From an uncultured Caulobacteraceae bacterium (lineage in GTDB: Bacteria; Pseudomonadota; Alphaproteobacteria; Caulobacterales; TH1-2), in contig CALBST010000292.1 in assembly GCA_937967425.1 (NCBI GenBank), forward strand, positions 1-13,971: a DNA stretch of 13,971 bases. Reading direction: 5' to 3'. How positions within the stretch are numbered: the stretch's first letter is position 1; every line of letters starts with the position of its first letter. Position numbers and translations under genes: made by a program. The notes beneath the pieces were generated by a model. The model was given only the letters and a program-made list of their open reading frames with translations. It was not told where the DNA came from and did not search any database. Below are positions 5,779 through 13,764 of the stretch, one piece after another.

Positions 5779-6876
5779 ATGAGAACGAAATTCGCCTCGG
5801 TGGCGCTTGCTGCGGCGCTCTTTGCGGGGCCTGCGTTAGGCCAGGACGACGGGCCGCCGCGCCCGCAACTGCCGCCCTTGGCGCTCAATCCGCAGATGAC
5901 CGACGGACAGATCCGGACCGCGCTTGGTCCTTGGCTCGCCGGTCTCAACCGTGACGGCGTCTTCAACGGCGCCATCCTGGTGGCGCGAAACGGGGAGGAG
6001 ATTTATGCAGGCGTCCACGGGGTGCGGGATGTCGAAACCAATGCGCCGCTCAACCTCGACGATCGCTTTGGCATCGCTTCGATCGGCAAGGCATTCACAC
6101 ATGTCGCGGTCGCCCAGCTCATCCAGCAAGGGCGGCTGACGCCGGAAACGACGATCGCCGACGTCTTGCCAGACTATCCGAATGCTGTGTCGCGCACCGC
6201 CACCGTCGCGCAATTGCTCGGACATCGCGCCGGAATCGCGGACTTCTTCGGGCCGGCGACGCGCGATGTGCCAAAGGCGCAGTTTTCTTCGAACCACGCG
6301 TACTTTGAAATCGTCAGCCGGCTCGAGCCGATGTTCGCGCCGGGCGCGGGCCAGGAATACTGCAACGGCTGCTATGTCGTGCTGGCCGAGATGGTCGAGC
6401 GTGTAAGCGGCCAGCCTTACGAGCAATATATCGCAGAGCATGTCTTTGCAGCGGCGGGCATGCAGCGCTCAGGCTTTTTGCGCCACGATCAGCTCCCGGC
6501 CGACGCCGCGCGCTTCCTTGGCCGTCCCCGTGGACCGGACTCGCCGCTTCAAGACGTAACGCGCTTTCATGGCGTGGCTGGGAGTGGCGCTGGCAACGCC
6601 TATTCGACGGTGCGCGATATGCTTGCCTTCGACAATGCGCTGCGCGAGCACCGGCTGCTCAACGCCGAAATGACAGCGCAAGTTCTCCGCAGTCAGCCAG
6701 AAGCGGGGCGCGCCACCGCCCGCATTGGTTTCGCCGGCGGGGCGCCAGGCGTGAGCACCCTTCTGTTCGGCAATGGCGCATGGACTGTGATTGTGCTGAC
6801 CAATCTCGATGAACCTGCCGGCGAGACCATCGGCTCAACAGTGTTTCCTCTGTTGGCGGGGCCAAGGCCGCAATAA
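5779..6876 (+). CDS. Exported serine hydrolase of the beta-lactamase/DD-peptidase fold
   Basis: The protein has 365 residues with a signal peptide (1-21, cut near ALG/QDD). The S12 (class C beta-lactamase-like) fold is shown by the SxxK motif S101-I-G-K104 in FGIASIGKAFTH and the second motif Y194-C-N196. GFAGGAPG near 316-323 stands where the third motif (usually HxG or KTG) falls, so the His/Lys is absent. Such proteins include D-aminopeptidases, esterases and penicillin-recognising enzymes; the sequence does not decide which. GGGAG before ATG 5779 serves as ribosome site. The stop is one base before the response-regulator ATG, so the hydrolase is the first gene of the operon. Its co-transcription with a two-component pair suggests it supports sensing or repair of the envelope. 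Confidence 0.88.
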   Translation: MRTKFASVALAAALFAGPALGQDDGPPRPQLPPLALNPQMTDGQIRTALGPWLAGLNRDGVFNGAILVARNGEEIYAGVHGVRDVETNAPLNLDDRFGIASIGKAFTHVAVAQLIQQGRLTPETTIADVLPDYPNAVSRTATVAQLLGHRAGIADFFGPATRDVPKAQFSSNHAYFEIVSRLEPMFAPGAGQEYCNGCYVVLAEMVERVSGQPYEQYIAEHVFAAAGMQRSGFLRHDQLPADAARFLGRPRGPDSPLQDVTRFHGVAGSGAGNAYSTVRDMLAFDNALREHRLLNAEMTAQVLRSQPEAGRATARIGFAGGAPGVSTLLFGNGAWTVIVLTNLDEPAGETIGSTVFPLLAGPRPQ

Positions 6877-6877
6877 T

Positions 6878-7597
6878 ATGGCGCTCATGAACGAAACCGC
6901 ACAGCCGCCGCGCGTCCTTATCGTCGATGACGACGCCGCCATCCGCGACGGATTGGTGGAGGTGTTTCAGCGCGCGGGCTTTGCCGCGTCCTCGGCCGGG
7001 GACGTACCGGCGATGGAGAAGGTGCTGAACACGAAGGGTGCGGACGTGATCGTGCTCGACGTGATGATGCCGGGGGAGGATGGGCTCTCCGCCTGTAAGC
7101 GTCTCTCCGGCAAAGGCCGGCCCGCGATCATCATGCTTTCGGCCCTTGGCGATGACGCTGATCGTATCGTCGGCCTTGAGATCGGCGCTGATGATTACAT
7201 GTCGAAGCCGTGCAATCCGCGTGAACTGGTGGCGCGCGCCAAGGCCGTGCTGCGCCGGCGCGACAACGATAGCGCCGCGCCGGGCGAGAGCGTGCGGTTC
7301 GCTGGCTTCCGCATCGACATTGCACGCCGCGAATTGATCGATCCGGATGATGTCGTCATTCCGCTTTCAGCCGGCGAGTTCCGGCTATTGCGTGCATTTG
7401 TCGAACGGCCGCAGCGCGTGCTCTCGCGTGAGCAGCTGCTGGACTACGCCTTCGACAATGACAGCGACGTGTTCGACCGCGCCGTTGACGTTCAAGTCTC
7501 GCGCTTGCGCCGCAAGCTGGAGCGTCCGGGCGGCATTGAGATGATCCGCACGGTCCGGGGTGAGGGGTATCTGTTCGCGGTGAAGCCGACATCCTGA
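6878..7597 (+). CDS. OmpR/PhoB-family response regulator
   Basis: The protein has 239 residues. The receiver domain (about 10-125) has the acidic pocket in VLIVDDD, phospho-acceptor Asp61 in VLDVMMPG and the conserved Lys110 in SKP. The C-terminal winged-helix DNA-binding domain (about 140-235) ends with the usual DVQVSRLRRKLE and RTVRGEGYLF. It is the transcription-factor partner of the kinase that follows. I start at ATG 6878, one base after the hydrolase stop, with AAGG upstream; ATG 6887 is an alternative, while a start at 6809 would lie deep inside the hydrolase gene. Its TGA overlaps the kinase ATG (TGATG), so translation is coupled. The direct repeat at 5713-5729 is a candidate binding site. 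Regulon unknown. Confidence 0.95.
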   Translation: MALMNETAQPPRVLIVDDDAAIRDGLVEVFQRAGFAASSAGDVPAMEKVLNTKGADVIVLDVMMPGEDGLSACKRLSGKGRPAIIMLSALGDDADRIVGLEIGADDYMSKPCNPRELVARAKAVLRRRDNDSAAPGESVRFAGFRIDIARRELIDPDDVVIPLSAGEFRLLRAFVERPQRVLSREQLLDYAFDNDSDVFDRAVDVQVSRLRRKLERPGGIEMIRTVRGEGYLFAVKPTS

Positions 7598-9486
7598 TGC
7601 GTGAAGCCCGCGGCCTCCCGATTGCAGCCTATCTCGGCATACTGGTGGCGCTCGCCCTGGCGGCGGCCTTTGTCGCGACCCTGGCGATCGTTATCTTCCT
7701 GCCGCCGCGTCCGCCTGATGTGATGCGCACGGATATCGTCACCGACAATTTCCAGGCCGGATACGATCACATGATCGCGCTCAATCGGCCGATGAACGAA
7801 CGGGGCATGATTTGGTCGATCCGCGCCGAGCCGCCGGAAGAGGTGGACTCGGCGGCGATGACGCCCGTGCAGCATCAGCTCGCCGCCGCCTTGGAACTCG
7901 ATCCCGATCAGGTCCGCATTCGAGCCGCGAACGTTGTGCAGAGCGATACATTCGTCTTCCGTGTCGCGGAGTTGGAAAATTGGACGGAAGCGTCGCAGCA
8001 AGCGGTTGAAGACGCGCAGGCTGCAGCGGACGAGGCGCGCCGCGCTCACGAAGAAGCAGTCGAGCGGCTCGAAGCCGCGCGCGAGCGGATTGACGACCTT
8101 GAGCGCGATCGAGAGGAGATGAACTCTCATCAGCTTGCTCTCGAAGTCAGTCGTGAACGCGAGCGCGAGCGCCGCGAAGCGCGCGCAGAGGCGATGGCGG
8201 AGCGCCAGGCGGCTGCGGCCGAACGCCTCGCGGAGCGGCTTGAGCAGCGCATCCGCGTAGAGGGCGGACGCGTCATTATTCGCCGTAGCAATGGCGAGAC
8301 CGATACGGTCGAAATTCACGGGCCCGATGGCGAGGTCCAGAACTTCGAAGTGCCAAGCTCGGAATTCAGAGTCGATGTGCCGACCGTGGTCTTGCCGACG
8401 CCGCCGGTTGCGCCGCCAGCGCCGTCAGCGCAAACGCCGCGCGTCACGCCGGTCGAGCGCGCTGAGCCGCCTGCACGCTCCGTCCCGGCGCCGGTTCCGA
8501 CCCCGCGCGTCGCACCGGCGCCGCCAATGCCGCCTATGTTTGCGCCGGCGCCGGAAGGCGTGGTGCTGATCTCCGGCTTCGAGATTGGCGCGCAACTGCC
8601 CGATGGTCGTTGGCTAGTGATGAGCCAAGGCCGCAACTGGGCCGAACTCGGTTGGATCGCACGCGCGGCCGGGATCATTGGCGGTACGCTTTTGGTGCTG
8701 CTGGTGCTCGCGGTGTTATTTGCGCGTTATTTGACACGCCCGATCCGCAGCTTCTCGGACGCCGTGCAAGCCGTCGGCGTCAATCCTCAGAGCGAGCCGG
8801 TGGTTGAGGAGGGGCCGCAAGAGCTTCGTGGCGCCGCGCGCGCGGTGAATACCATGCAGGCGCGCTTGCGGGCGTTGATCGCCGACCGAACCAAAACACT
8901 CGCTGCTGTAGCGCATGACATGCGCACGCCGCTGATGCGCCTGCGCTTGGCGGCCGAGAATTCGCCGCCGGAGCAGCGTGAGAGAATGGCCAAGGAGATC
9001 GGCGAAGTTGAAGCATTGGTGGCGAGTTTCATCGCCTTCGCCCGAGATGATCCGGCGGAAGAGGCGCGGGTGCGCCTCGATCTCGCGGCGTTGCTTCAGA
9101 GCATCGCCGACGATCATGCCGATCACAAACGCAGCGTCTCGTTTGAGGGCGTGGACCGTCTCATCATCACTGGCCAGTCGCTCGGCCTGAAGCGCCTGTT
9201 CGCCAACTTGGTCGAGAATGCTCTGAAGTACGGCGACGCGGCGCGCATCAAACTGCGCGCCGAAGAGGGCGCCGTAGTCATCGATGTCGAGGACAATGGC
9301 CCCGGCATCCCCGCCGATCAGCGCGAGGCCGTGTTTGAGCCGTTCGTGCGGCTGAACGAGGAGGGCACCCGGGGCGCCGGGCTTGGCTTGGCCGCTGCAC
9401 GCTCGATTGCCCGGGCCCACGGCGGCGATATCGTCATCCTCGATTCGGAGAACGGCGCGCTGATCCGAGTCACGCTGCCGGGTTGA
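7597..9486 (+). CDS. Sensor histidine kinase with large periplasmic coiled-coil/proline-rich domain
   Basis: The protein has 629 residues. A first membrane segment (about 9-35) is followed by an unusually long periplasmic part (about 36-355) and a second segment (about 357-376). HAMP, HisKA (EnvZ/CpxA-like, AVAHDMRTPL with phospho-acceptor His440) and HATPase_c domains follow: N-box Asn541 in NLVENALKYG, G1 at D566-N-G-P-G, and G2 GAGLGL at 593-598. All catalytic motifs are intact. The sensor contains an acidic/basic coiled coil (about 129-218), the segment QRIR...RVIIRRS (217-231) and a long Pro/Ala/Val-rich stretch (about 250-320) before PPMPPMF. A typical kinase of this class has only 100-170 periplasmic residues. 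The middle of the sensor resembles the EF-hand protein at 4788-5630. The signal is unknown; envelope stress or a partner protein is likely from the neighbours. Confidence 0.95.
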   Translation: MREARGLPIAAYLGILVALALAAAFVATLAIVIFLPPRPPDVMRTDIVTDNFQAGYDHMIALNRPMNERGMIWSIRAEPPEEVDSAAMTPVQHQLAAALELDPDQVRIRAANVVQSDTFVFRVAELENWTEASQQAVEDAQAAADEARRAHEEAVERLEAARERIDDLERDREEMNSHQLALEVSRERERERREARAEAMAERQAAAAERLAERLEQRIRVEGGRVIIRRSNGETDTVEIHGPDGEVQNFEVPSSEFRVDVPTVVLPTPPVAPPAPSAQTPRVTPVERAEPPARSVPAPVPTPRVAPAPPMPPMFAPAPEGVVLISGFEIGAQLPDGRWLVMSQGRNWAELGWIARAAGIIGGTLLVLLVLAVLFARYLTRPIRSFSDAVQAVGVNPQSEPVVEEGPQELRGAARAVNTMQARLRALIADRTKTLAAVAHDMRTPLMRLRLAAENSPPEQRERMAKEIGEVEALVASFIAFARDDPAEEARVRLDLAALLQSIADDHADHKRSVSFEGVDRLIITGQSLGLKRLFANLVENALKYGDAARIKLRAEEGAVVIDVEDNGPGIPADQREAVFEPFVRLNEEGTRGAGLGLAAARSIARAHGGDIVILDSENGALIRVTLPG

Positions 9487-10248
9487 TTATTCGCTCCCGC
9501 GAAAGCGTCCGTCGCCTTCTTCAGTGACGAGCACGACGTTCGGATTCTCCGGCGCTTGGTTCTCGAACAAACCAATGTCGAGTTCGGCCTGTGGCGCTTG
9601 GCCCTTGAGCGGCGCAGCCACACGCTCGGCCAGTTCGATCCGTTCGATTGGCGCCAACGGCGCGGCGACGCCTGGTGCGTGCATGGGGCGCCAGTAAAGG
9701 AGCGAGATCGCGAACTTGCCTTCGCGCTCGACAATCTCTGCAAGTCCGTTGCGGACGACGTCGCCCCAACGTTTCAAGAGCTGCTTGTGGTCGGCGTAAA
9801 GCTTTGGCAGCACCTCACTCGCGAGTTCAGCAGGGGCGCCAAGCAGTGCGCGCGCTTCTTCCGGTGTTCGCGCGTGGCCGAGCGGTTTTTTCGCCGCGGC
9901 GGCGCCTGTTCGCGCAACCGGCGCGGGGGGAGCAGGACGCCAATAGCGCATCGTCACGCGCCAGAAGCCGTCACGCGAAAGCAGTTCGTAGAGCCCCGTA
10001 CCGTACAAATCTGGCACAGCGTCTTCCGCCGCTTGAGGCGTTTCAAATTGCTCCGGGAGTTCCTCAACGGCGAGGAACACAGGCCCGCCCGCCAGGGTGG
10101 TAGCCTCGTCCTCAGTCCGCACGCGCGGCGCGTTCGGATCGCGCGCCGCGGCGAGGTTCGCCGCCAGGGGGAAAATGCTCATGTCGTGCCGATAGCGGCC
10201 TTCTCCACGGACGTCCTCCGACTTCGCCTTGTCATCGGGGGCCGCCAA
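9487..10248 (-). CDS. Hypothetical protein with internal YWRP duplication
   Basis: The protein has 253 residues. I do not recognise the family and see no signal peptide or membrane segment. Two segments align without gaps over 21 residues: 85-105 (GLYELLSRDG...RYWRP) and 168-188 (GLAEIVEREG...LYWRP). They share G-L-x-E, R, G and Y-W-R-P, pointing to an internal duplication of a small domain. They are joined by an Ala/Pro-rich linker (106-125). The start is uncertain. TTG 10248 is the first possible start after an in-frame stop; ATG 10182 is an alternative that removes 22 residues. Neither has a clear ribosome site. The stop codon abuts the kinase stop with no base between them. The gene is divergent from the S8 protease gene. 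Confidence 0.72.
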   Translation of the reverse strand: MAAPDDKAKSEDVRGEGRYRHDMSIFPLAANLAAARDPNAPRVRTEDEATTLAGGPVFLAVEELPEQFETPQAAEDAVPDLYGTGLYELLSRDGFWRVTMRYWRPAPPAPVARTGAAAAKKPLGHARTPEEARALLGAPAELASEVLPKLYADHKQLLKRWGDVVRNGLAEIVEREGKFAISLLYWRPMHAPGVAAPLAPIERIELAERVAAPLKGQAPQAELDIGLFENQAPENPNVVLVTEEGDGRFRGSE

Positions 10249-10264
10249 GCTAACGTCTCAGTGT

Positions 10265-10277
10265 CCTAGAATTTAGG
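10265..10277. promoter_or_regulatory. Short palindrome between divergent genes
   Basis: CCTAGAATTTAGG is a near-perfect palindrome (one mismatched pair). It sits 15 bp before the S8 protease start and just upstream of the leftward gene. It could be an operator; no factor is recognised and chance is possible. Confidence 0.2.
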
Positions 10278-10292
10278 TGGGGAGTTCAAGCG

Positions 10293-12284
10293 ATGACGCA
10301 ACGCCGGTGGAGCCTGGCAGCCCTCGCGTTTGCGCCAATTCTCGCATTAGGCGCTTGCGACCAGCTCGGCGGCATCTGGGAGCGTATGACCGGAGGCGCT
10401 GGCGTCGAAGAGCCGGGCCCCGTGCCGATGGACGATGTGCCGCTCGAAGCGCGCGCGCTCTCCGGCGCGGTGCAACCGCAAGCGGAAATGGCCGCGCTCC
10501 TTGCGCCCGATCCGGTGCTGATCGCACCCGGCCAAATTCTGATTGGCGCGCAGGTTGAGCGCGAGCTTTCTGAAGCGGCGACGGATATGGGCCTTGCCTC
10601 GAACTTCGCCCGCGCCGTGCGCACTGAGGGCGTCCAGGCGTTGGAGCAATTGCCGGAGAATGTGGCGGCGCAATTGCGTACGCGCGCGGAAACGGAAGCC
10701 TCAGCGATCGCCAGCAATGCGGCGCAGGACACGTTGCGCCGCTTGGGCATCAATGGCGAAATTCGCGTGAGTCCGGGCGGCGTCGTCACGGTTGATCTGA
10801 CTTCAGGCGTGAGCCCGACGGCCTATCGCCGCAACAAGCAAGGCGGGCAGACGGCGGCGGAAGAGGGCCTGCCGGCCGCGATCGAGTGGAGCCCAACCGA
10901 CCGCTGCCCGCGCATTGTCAGCCAGGGTCAGCTCGAGAACGACATCGCGCTGGCGACGCGCTGCGCCATTCAACGTCTCGCGGCGTCGGGTCAGTTTGAG
11001 TATGTCGAGCCGAACTACATCGCCGATAGCGGCTTCACGCGTCCGCCGCGCCGCGATCAGCCGCCGGCGCAGCAGCCGCCGGCACAGCAACCGGCAACGC
11101 AAAATCCCGCGCCACCACAGCCAACGCCAATCGGCGGCGTGCCGAACGATCCGCTCTATGCGCTGCAATGGCACTATCGCGCCACGACCGGTGCGAACGC
11201 ATCGCCGGGCGGCGCAGGCTTTGTAACGTTCTGGGAAGCGCAGCAAATTGGCGCGCGCTCGGTGCGCGTGGCGGTGCTTGATACGGGTCTTGATCTCTCA
11301 CATCCGGACATGCGCAACGCCGCGAATGTCGCGGCCGGCATTGATCTCATCAACAACCCAGAGCGTGGCGGCGATGGCGATGGCATCGATGCGGACGCCA
11401 ACGATGCTGGCGATCGCTGCGGCGCGACGGCGGAAAATTCCTATCACGGCACGCACGTCGCCGGCACGATCGGTGCGGCGGCGACGAATGATCGTGTTGG
11501 TGTCGCCGGCGGCGCCTGGGATGTCACCGTGATCCCGGTGCGTGTGCTTGGCCGCTGCGGCGGCGAACTGGCGGATATCGTTTCGGGTATTCGCTGGGCG
11601 GCAGGCATTGCGCCGGCGCTCACGGCAGGCGGCGAGCAGGTACAGAACCGCGCGCAGGCTGACATCATCAATATGAGTCTGACGATCCAAGCGCCGTGCC
11701 CGGCCTCGATGCAGGCGGCCATCGACGCGGCGGTCGCGCGCAACATTGTGGTGGTTGTCGCGGCCGGCAACAAGGCCAATCGCACCGCGCTCTATGCCCC
11801 TGCCAACTGCAACAACGTCGTCGTTGTCGGCGCGGGTGACGCACGGGGCGGCTTGGCGTTCTACTCGAACTTCGGTCCCGAAGTGGATCTCATTGCACCG
11901 GGCGGCGATGTGTTCGCCGATAGCGATAGCGACGGCCGCCCCGACGGCGTGCTCTCAACGCGTGCGACGCAAAGCGGCTGCTACGATCCTCTGAATTCAA
12001 GCTCGACGGAACGCTGCTATTACTCGTTCCTGCAGGGCACATCGATGGCGGCGCCTCACGTTTCCGCAGCGCTGGCGCTGCTCGCGGCGCAATCGGGCTT
12101 GCGCGGCCGCGACTTGGAAAACGCGCTCTTCACCCGCGCCATGTCGCCGTTCCCGGAAAACTTCGGCGAGATCGAGTGCGCGCGCTCGGCCAACGCCACG
12201 CCGATCGCGGCGGGCTCGCCGACATGCGCGCGTCCAGCGGGGCGCGGGCGACTTGATCTGGCGCTTGCGGCGCGAACCCCCTAA
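10293..12284 (+). CDS. Subtilisin-like (S8) serine protease, predicted lipoprotein
   Basis: The protein has 663 residues. The N-terminus ends in a lipobox (LALGAC, Cys22), so the mature enzyme should be lipid-anchored in the envelope. A long pro-region (about 30-250) ends with FEYVEPNYIAD, the usual end of an I9-type propeptide. A Pro/Gln linker (PPAQQPPAQQP, about 255-275) follows. The S8 domain has the full triad: Asp330 in VAVLDTG, His385 in HGTHVAG and Ser584 in GTSMAAPHVS, with oxyanion Asn493 in AAGN. Asp-rich loops (GDGDGIDADAND near 360-371 and DSDSDGRPDG near 545) look like calcium sites. A GGGGAG ribosome site lies before ATG 10293. The next gene encodes a protein resembling a separate propeptide, a likely partner. 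Substrate unknown; it could mature or degrade exported proteins. Confidence 0.95.
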   Translation: MTQRRWSLAALAFAPILALGACDQLGGIWERMTGGAGVEEPGPVPMDDVPLEARALSGAVQPQAEMAALLAPDPVLIAPGQILIGAQVERELSEAATDMGLASNFARAVRTEGVQALEQLPENVAAQLRTRAETEASAIASNAAQDTLRRLGINGEIRVSPGGVVTVDLTSGVSPTAYRRNKQGGQTAAEEGLPAAIEWSPTDRCPRIVSQGQLENDIALATRCAIQRLAASGQFEYVEPNYIADSGFTRPPRRDQPPAQQPPAQQPATQNPAPPQPTPIGGVPNDPLYALQWHYRATTGANASPGGAGFVTFWEAQQIGARSVRVAVLDTGLDLSHPDMRNAANVAAGIDLINNPERGGDGDGIDADANDAGDRCGATAENSYHGTHVAGTIGAAATNDRVGVAGGAWDVTVIPVRVLGRCGGELADIVSGIRWAAGIAPALTAGGEQVQNRAQADIINMSLTIQAPCPASMQAAIDAAVARNIVVVVAAGNKANRTALYAPANCNNVVVVGAGDARGGLAFYSNFGPEVDLIAPGGDVFADSDSDGRPDGVLSTRATQSGCYDPLNSSSTERCYYSFLQGTSMAAPHVSAALALLAAQSGLRGRDLENALFTRAMSPFPENFGEIECARSANATPIAAGSPTCARPAGRGRLDLALAARTP

Positions 12285-12329
12285 GCGAGAGGGCTTTACC
12301 GCACGGCCACGGAGGACCAAGCTCGGCGG

Positions 12330-12794
12330 ATGGATGTGAACGCACTTCGTACTTGGGGCATTGCGGTGACGGGCGCGCTGATGGCGGGCGCCCTGGCGAT
12401 CGCATTCGAGCCTCAGACGAGCGCGCAAGCTGAGCCGCAAGGCGCGGCCGAGATCGCGCAGGCGCAGACGAGCGCCGCGCCGGTCGGCTTTATTGTCCGT
12501 TTTCGTGGAACTGGCCCGATCGCGCGTGCGCAGGCACAGGCTGCGCGCGGTCAGATCGCGCAGGCGCAGCGGCAAGTCGAAGTTCAACTGCAGCGGCAGA
12601 CGGCCTTCGCAGGGCTTTGTTTCGATCGTTTCACCGTCGGCGGCGCCGAAATCGTGCTTCGGACGTGTGAAGCCATTGCGGCGAGTGAACGCGACGCTGT
12701 GCAACGAAGCTGGAGCGGACGGTTGCGGGCGATGCGTGCGGTTGAGTATGTCGATGCCAACGCAACGGTGACGCAGCAGCGCGCGCCTGGCTGA
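12330..12794 (+). CDS. Small exported protein resembling a free-standing S8 propeptide (I9-like)
   Basis: The protein has 154 residues. A signal peptide (about 1-34, cut after SAQA) is followed by a low-complexity Ala/Gln stretch. The folded part starts PVGFIVRFRG (51-60) and continues through a Gln-rich helix (65-92). It ends AVEYVDANATV (137-147). A beta strand of the IVxF type at the start and an EYVxxN/D strand at the end are the layout of I9 propeptides; the neighbouring protease's own pro-region ends with the matching FEYVEPNYI. Cys97 and Cys113 could form a disulfide. It follows the protease by 45 bp and precedes the hydrolase by 11 bp. A role as inhibitor or folding helper of the protease is inferred; similarity is weak and by eye. 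GGAGG is 14 nt from ATG 12330, so the start is not firm. Confidence 0.72.
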   Translation: MDVNALRTWGIAVTGALMAGALAIAFEPQTSAQAEPQGAAEIAQAQTSAAPVGFIVRFRGTGPIARAQAQAARGQIAQAQRQVEVQLQRQTAFAGLCFDRFTVGGAEIVLRTCEAIAASERDAVQRSWSGRLRAMRAVEYVDANATVTQQRAPG

Positions 12795-12805
12795 CGGAGA
12801 AGCGT

Positions 12806-13705
12806 ATGGACTCGGGCGCGCCAATCGGCATTGGCGGATACGAAGAGCGCATCATCAGGACGATCGATGATCTCACGCTCTATGCGCGGGATTATCCGCC
12901 GCTCGCGCCGCAGACCGGCGCGCCGGTGATTTGCCTCCATGGCCTCACGCGCAACTCGCGCGATTTCGAAGTTATCGCGCCGCGCATCGCCGCGCTTGGG
13001 CGCCGCGTAATCGTGCCGGATATGCGTGGCCGCGGCCAAAGCGCCAACGATCCCGATCCCGCGCATTATGTGCCTGCCGTTTATGCGCAGGACGTCGTGA
13101 AGCTGATGGACGATCTGGGTGTTCCGAAGGCGGTGTTCATAGGCACGTCGATGGGCGGGCTCATTACTTTGGTGATCGCGGCTACCGCACCGGACCGCAT
13201 CGCGGCATCGGTGCTGAACGATGTTGGCCCGCAGGTGAATACATCGGGTCTGACACGGATCGCGAGCTATGTCGGCAACGTGCAGCCGGTCGCGACATTG
13301 CAGGAAGCGGCAGCCGCCGTCCGCTCGACAAATGGTTCGGCATTTCCGGACAAGCTCGACGATGATGCGTTCTGGTTGGCTTTTGCGCGGCGAACATTCC
13401 GCGTCCGTGATGATGGCCAGTTCGAACTCGACTACGATCCTCTCATCGCACTCGCGTTTGCTGATTTTGACGCGGATGCGCCCGCCCCGGATCTGATGCC
13501 GTATTTCCAAGCCTTGGCGAACAAGCCGGTGCTCAGCGTCCGTGGCGAACACTCCGACATCCTAACCGCAGAAGGCGCCGAGCGTATGCGGAACGCAAGC
13601 GAGCGCGTCGAAGCGATCACGGTGCAGGGCAGAGGCCACGCGCCGGCGTTGGACGAGCCGGACGCCTGGGACGCGATCTTGGATTTCCTCGCCCGAGTCG
13701 AGTGA
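12806..13705 (+). CDS. Alpha/beta-hydrolase fold enzyme
   Basis: The protein has 299 residues and no signal peptide, so it is cytoplasmic. It has the oxyanion motif LHGLTRNSRDF, the strand PDMRGRGQS, and the nucleophile elbow G-T-S115-M-G-G. The acid is Asp251 in RGEHSDIL and His278 lies in GRGHAP. The triad is complete and the length is typical for the esterase/lactonase/C-C hydrolase group (enol-lactonase and haloalkane-dehalogenase relatives). Substrate cannot be told. GGAGAAG stands 5 nt before ATG 12806, a strong site. It begins 11 bp after the I9-like gene and is probably co-transcribed with it, though a cytoplasmic hydrolase has no evident link to the exported protease. Confidence 0.92.
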   Translation: MDSGAPIGIGGYEERIIRTIDDLTLYARDYPPLAPQTGAPVICLHGLTRNSRDFEVIAPRIAALGRRVIVPDMRGRGQSANDPDPAHYVPAVYAQDVVKLMDDLGVPKAVFIGTSMGGLITLVIAATAPDRIAASVLNDVGPQVNTSGLTRIASYVGNVQPVATLQEAAAAVRSTNGSAFPDKLDDDAFWLAFARRTFRVRDDGQFELDYDPLIALAFADFDADAPAPDLMPYFQALANKPVLSVRGEHSDILTAEGAERMRNASERVEAITVQGRGHAPALDEPDAWDAILDFLARVE

Positions 13706-13764
13706 GACGGCTTAGGCTCGGCGTGCGGCCGAACGCTCGAATGCCGGTAGCGCTGGCCGCGTTG

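Noticed and set aside
6809..6877. Upstream start giving the response regulator 23 extra residues
   Set aside because: It lies inside the hydrolase gene, the added residues have no place in the receiver fold, and ATG 6878 directly follows the hydrolase stop.
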